This document shows, piece after piece, positions 5,298 to 5,432 of a stretch of DNA of 5,432 nucleotides. This DNA is from Pseudomonadota bacterium (GTDB taxonomy: Bacteria; Pseudomonadota; Gammaproteobacteria; Burkholderiales; Ferrovaceae): assembly GCA_021828575.1 (NCBI GenBank), contig JAJZEL010000148.1, positions 1-5,432 on the forward strand, given 5' to 3'. The position numbers and the translations under genes are program-made. How positions within the stretch are numbered: position 1 is the stretch's first letter; each line of letters opens with the position of its first letter. The notes beneath the pieces were generated by a model. It had not been told where the DNA came from. It saw nothing but the letters and a program-made list of their open reading frames with translations, and did not search any database.

Positions 5298-5432
5298 GAA
5301 CTGAAGAGTTTGATCCTGGCTCAGATTGAACGCTGGCGGCATGCTTTACACATGCAAGTCGAACGGCAGCACGGGGGCAACCCTGGTGGCGAGTGGCGAA
5401 CGGGTGAGTAACGCATCGGAACGTATCCTTGA
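5298..5432 (+). rRNA. 16S ribosomal RNA (5' end, partial)
   Basis: The 5' 135 nt of 16S rRNA. The 27F primer region AGAGTTTGATCCTGGCTCAG begins at 5305, equivalent to E. coli position 8, which puts the mature 5' end at about 5298 (GAACTGAAGAG). It continues through ATTGAACGCTGGCGGCATGC, CATGCAAGTCGAACGG and GGCGAACGGGTGAGTAA. The sequence type is betaproteobacterial. The gene runs off the right edge. Confidence 0.98.

Overview
The window looks like a chromosomal segment of a betaproteobacterium. The 16S rRNA 5' end at the right edge (ATTGAACGCTGGCGGCATGC, then a GGCAGCACGGGGGC-type V1 loop) and the rRNA leader (boxA followed by CCGATAGGTGTGGGCGC) are of the betaproteobacterial type. The gene content fits: an OmpW porin, AceK, DUF2844/DUF3443-type secreted proteins and a DsrC-family protein. 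An acidophilic or sulfur/iron-metabolising member (for example a Ferrovum relative) is possible, but that is a guess; genus cannot be fixed from 135 nt of 16S.

Layout. The left third (1-1665) is on the minus strand. In transcription order it holds an OmpW-family outer membrane protein (934-1665), a DsrC/TusE-family protein that lacks the C-terminal cysteine (519-839), a secreted DUF2844 protein (61-519), and the first 21 codons of another secreted protein that runs off the left edge (1-64, probably DUF3443). The last three are joined by 1-nt and 4-nt stop/start overlaps and should be one translationally coupled operon; ompW lies 94 bp upstream on the same strand and may or may not share the transcript.

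A divergent intergenic region of about 160 bp (1666-1825) separates this from a plus-strand series: a stand-alone HPt phosphotransfer protein (1826-2257), a single-domain response regulator overlapping it by 4 nt (2254-2646), a short gap with a hairpin, a DUF3293 protein (2716-3177), and isocitrate dehydrogenase kinase/phosphatase aceK (3183-5063), whose ribosome binding site covers the DUF3293 stop codon. HPt plus receiver is a two-piece phosphorelay relay without its own kinase. AceK sets isocitrate dehydrogenase activity and so the split between the TCA cycle and glyoxylate bypass; no aceA or aceB is visible.

The right end is an rRNA operon start with an unusual architecture. A near-consensus sigma-70 promoter (TTGACA-N18-TATAGT) lies inside the last codons of aceK. 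It reads first into an initiator tRNA-fMet gene (5085-5161), then, after only 8 nt, into the boxA antitermination signal and the 16S rRNA (from about 5298). The -35 hexamer sits between the arms of a perfect 9-bp inverted repeat. No CRISPR array, insertion sequence or phage gene is visible, and there is no gene-free stretch longer than 300 bases.
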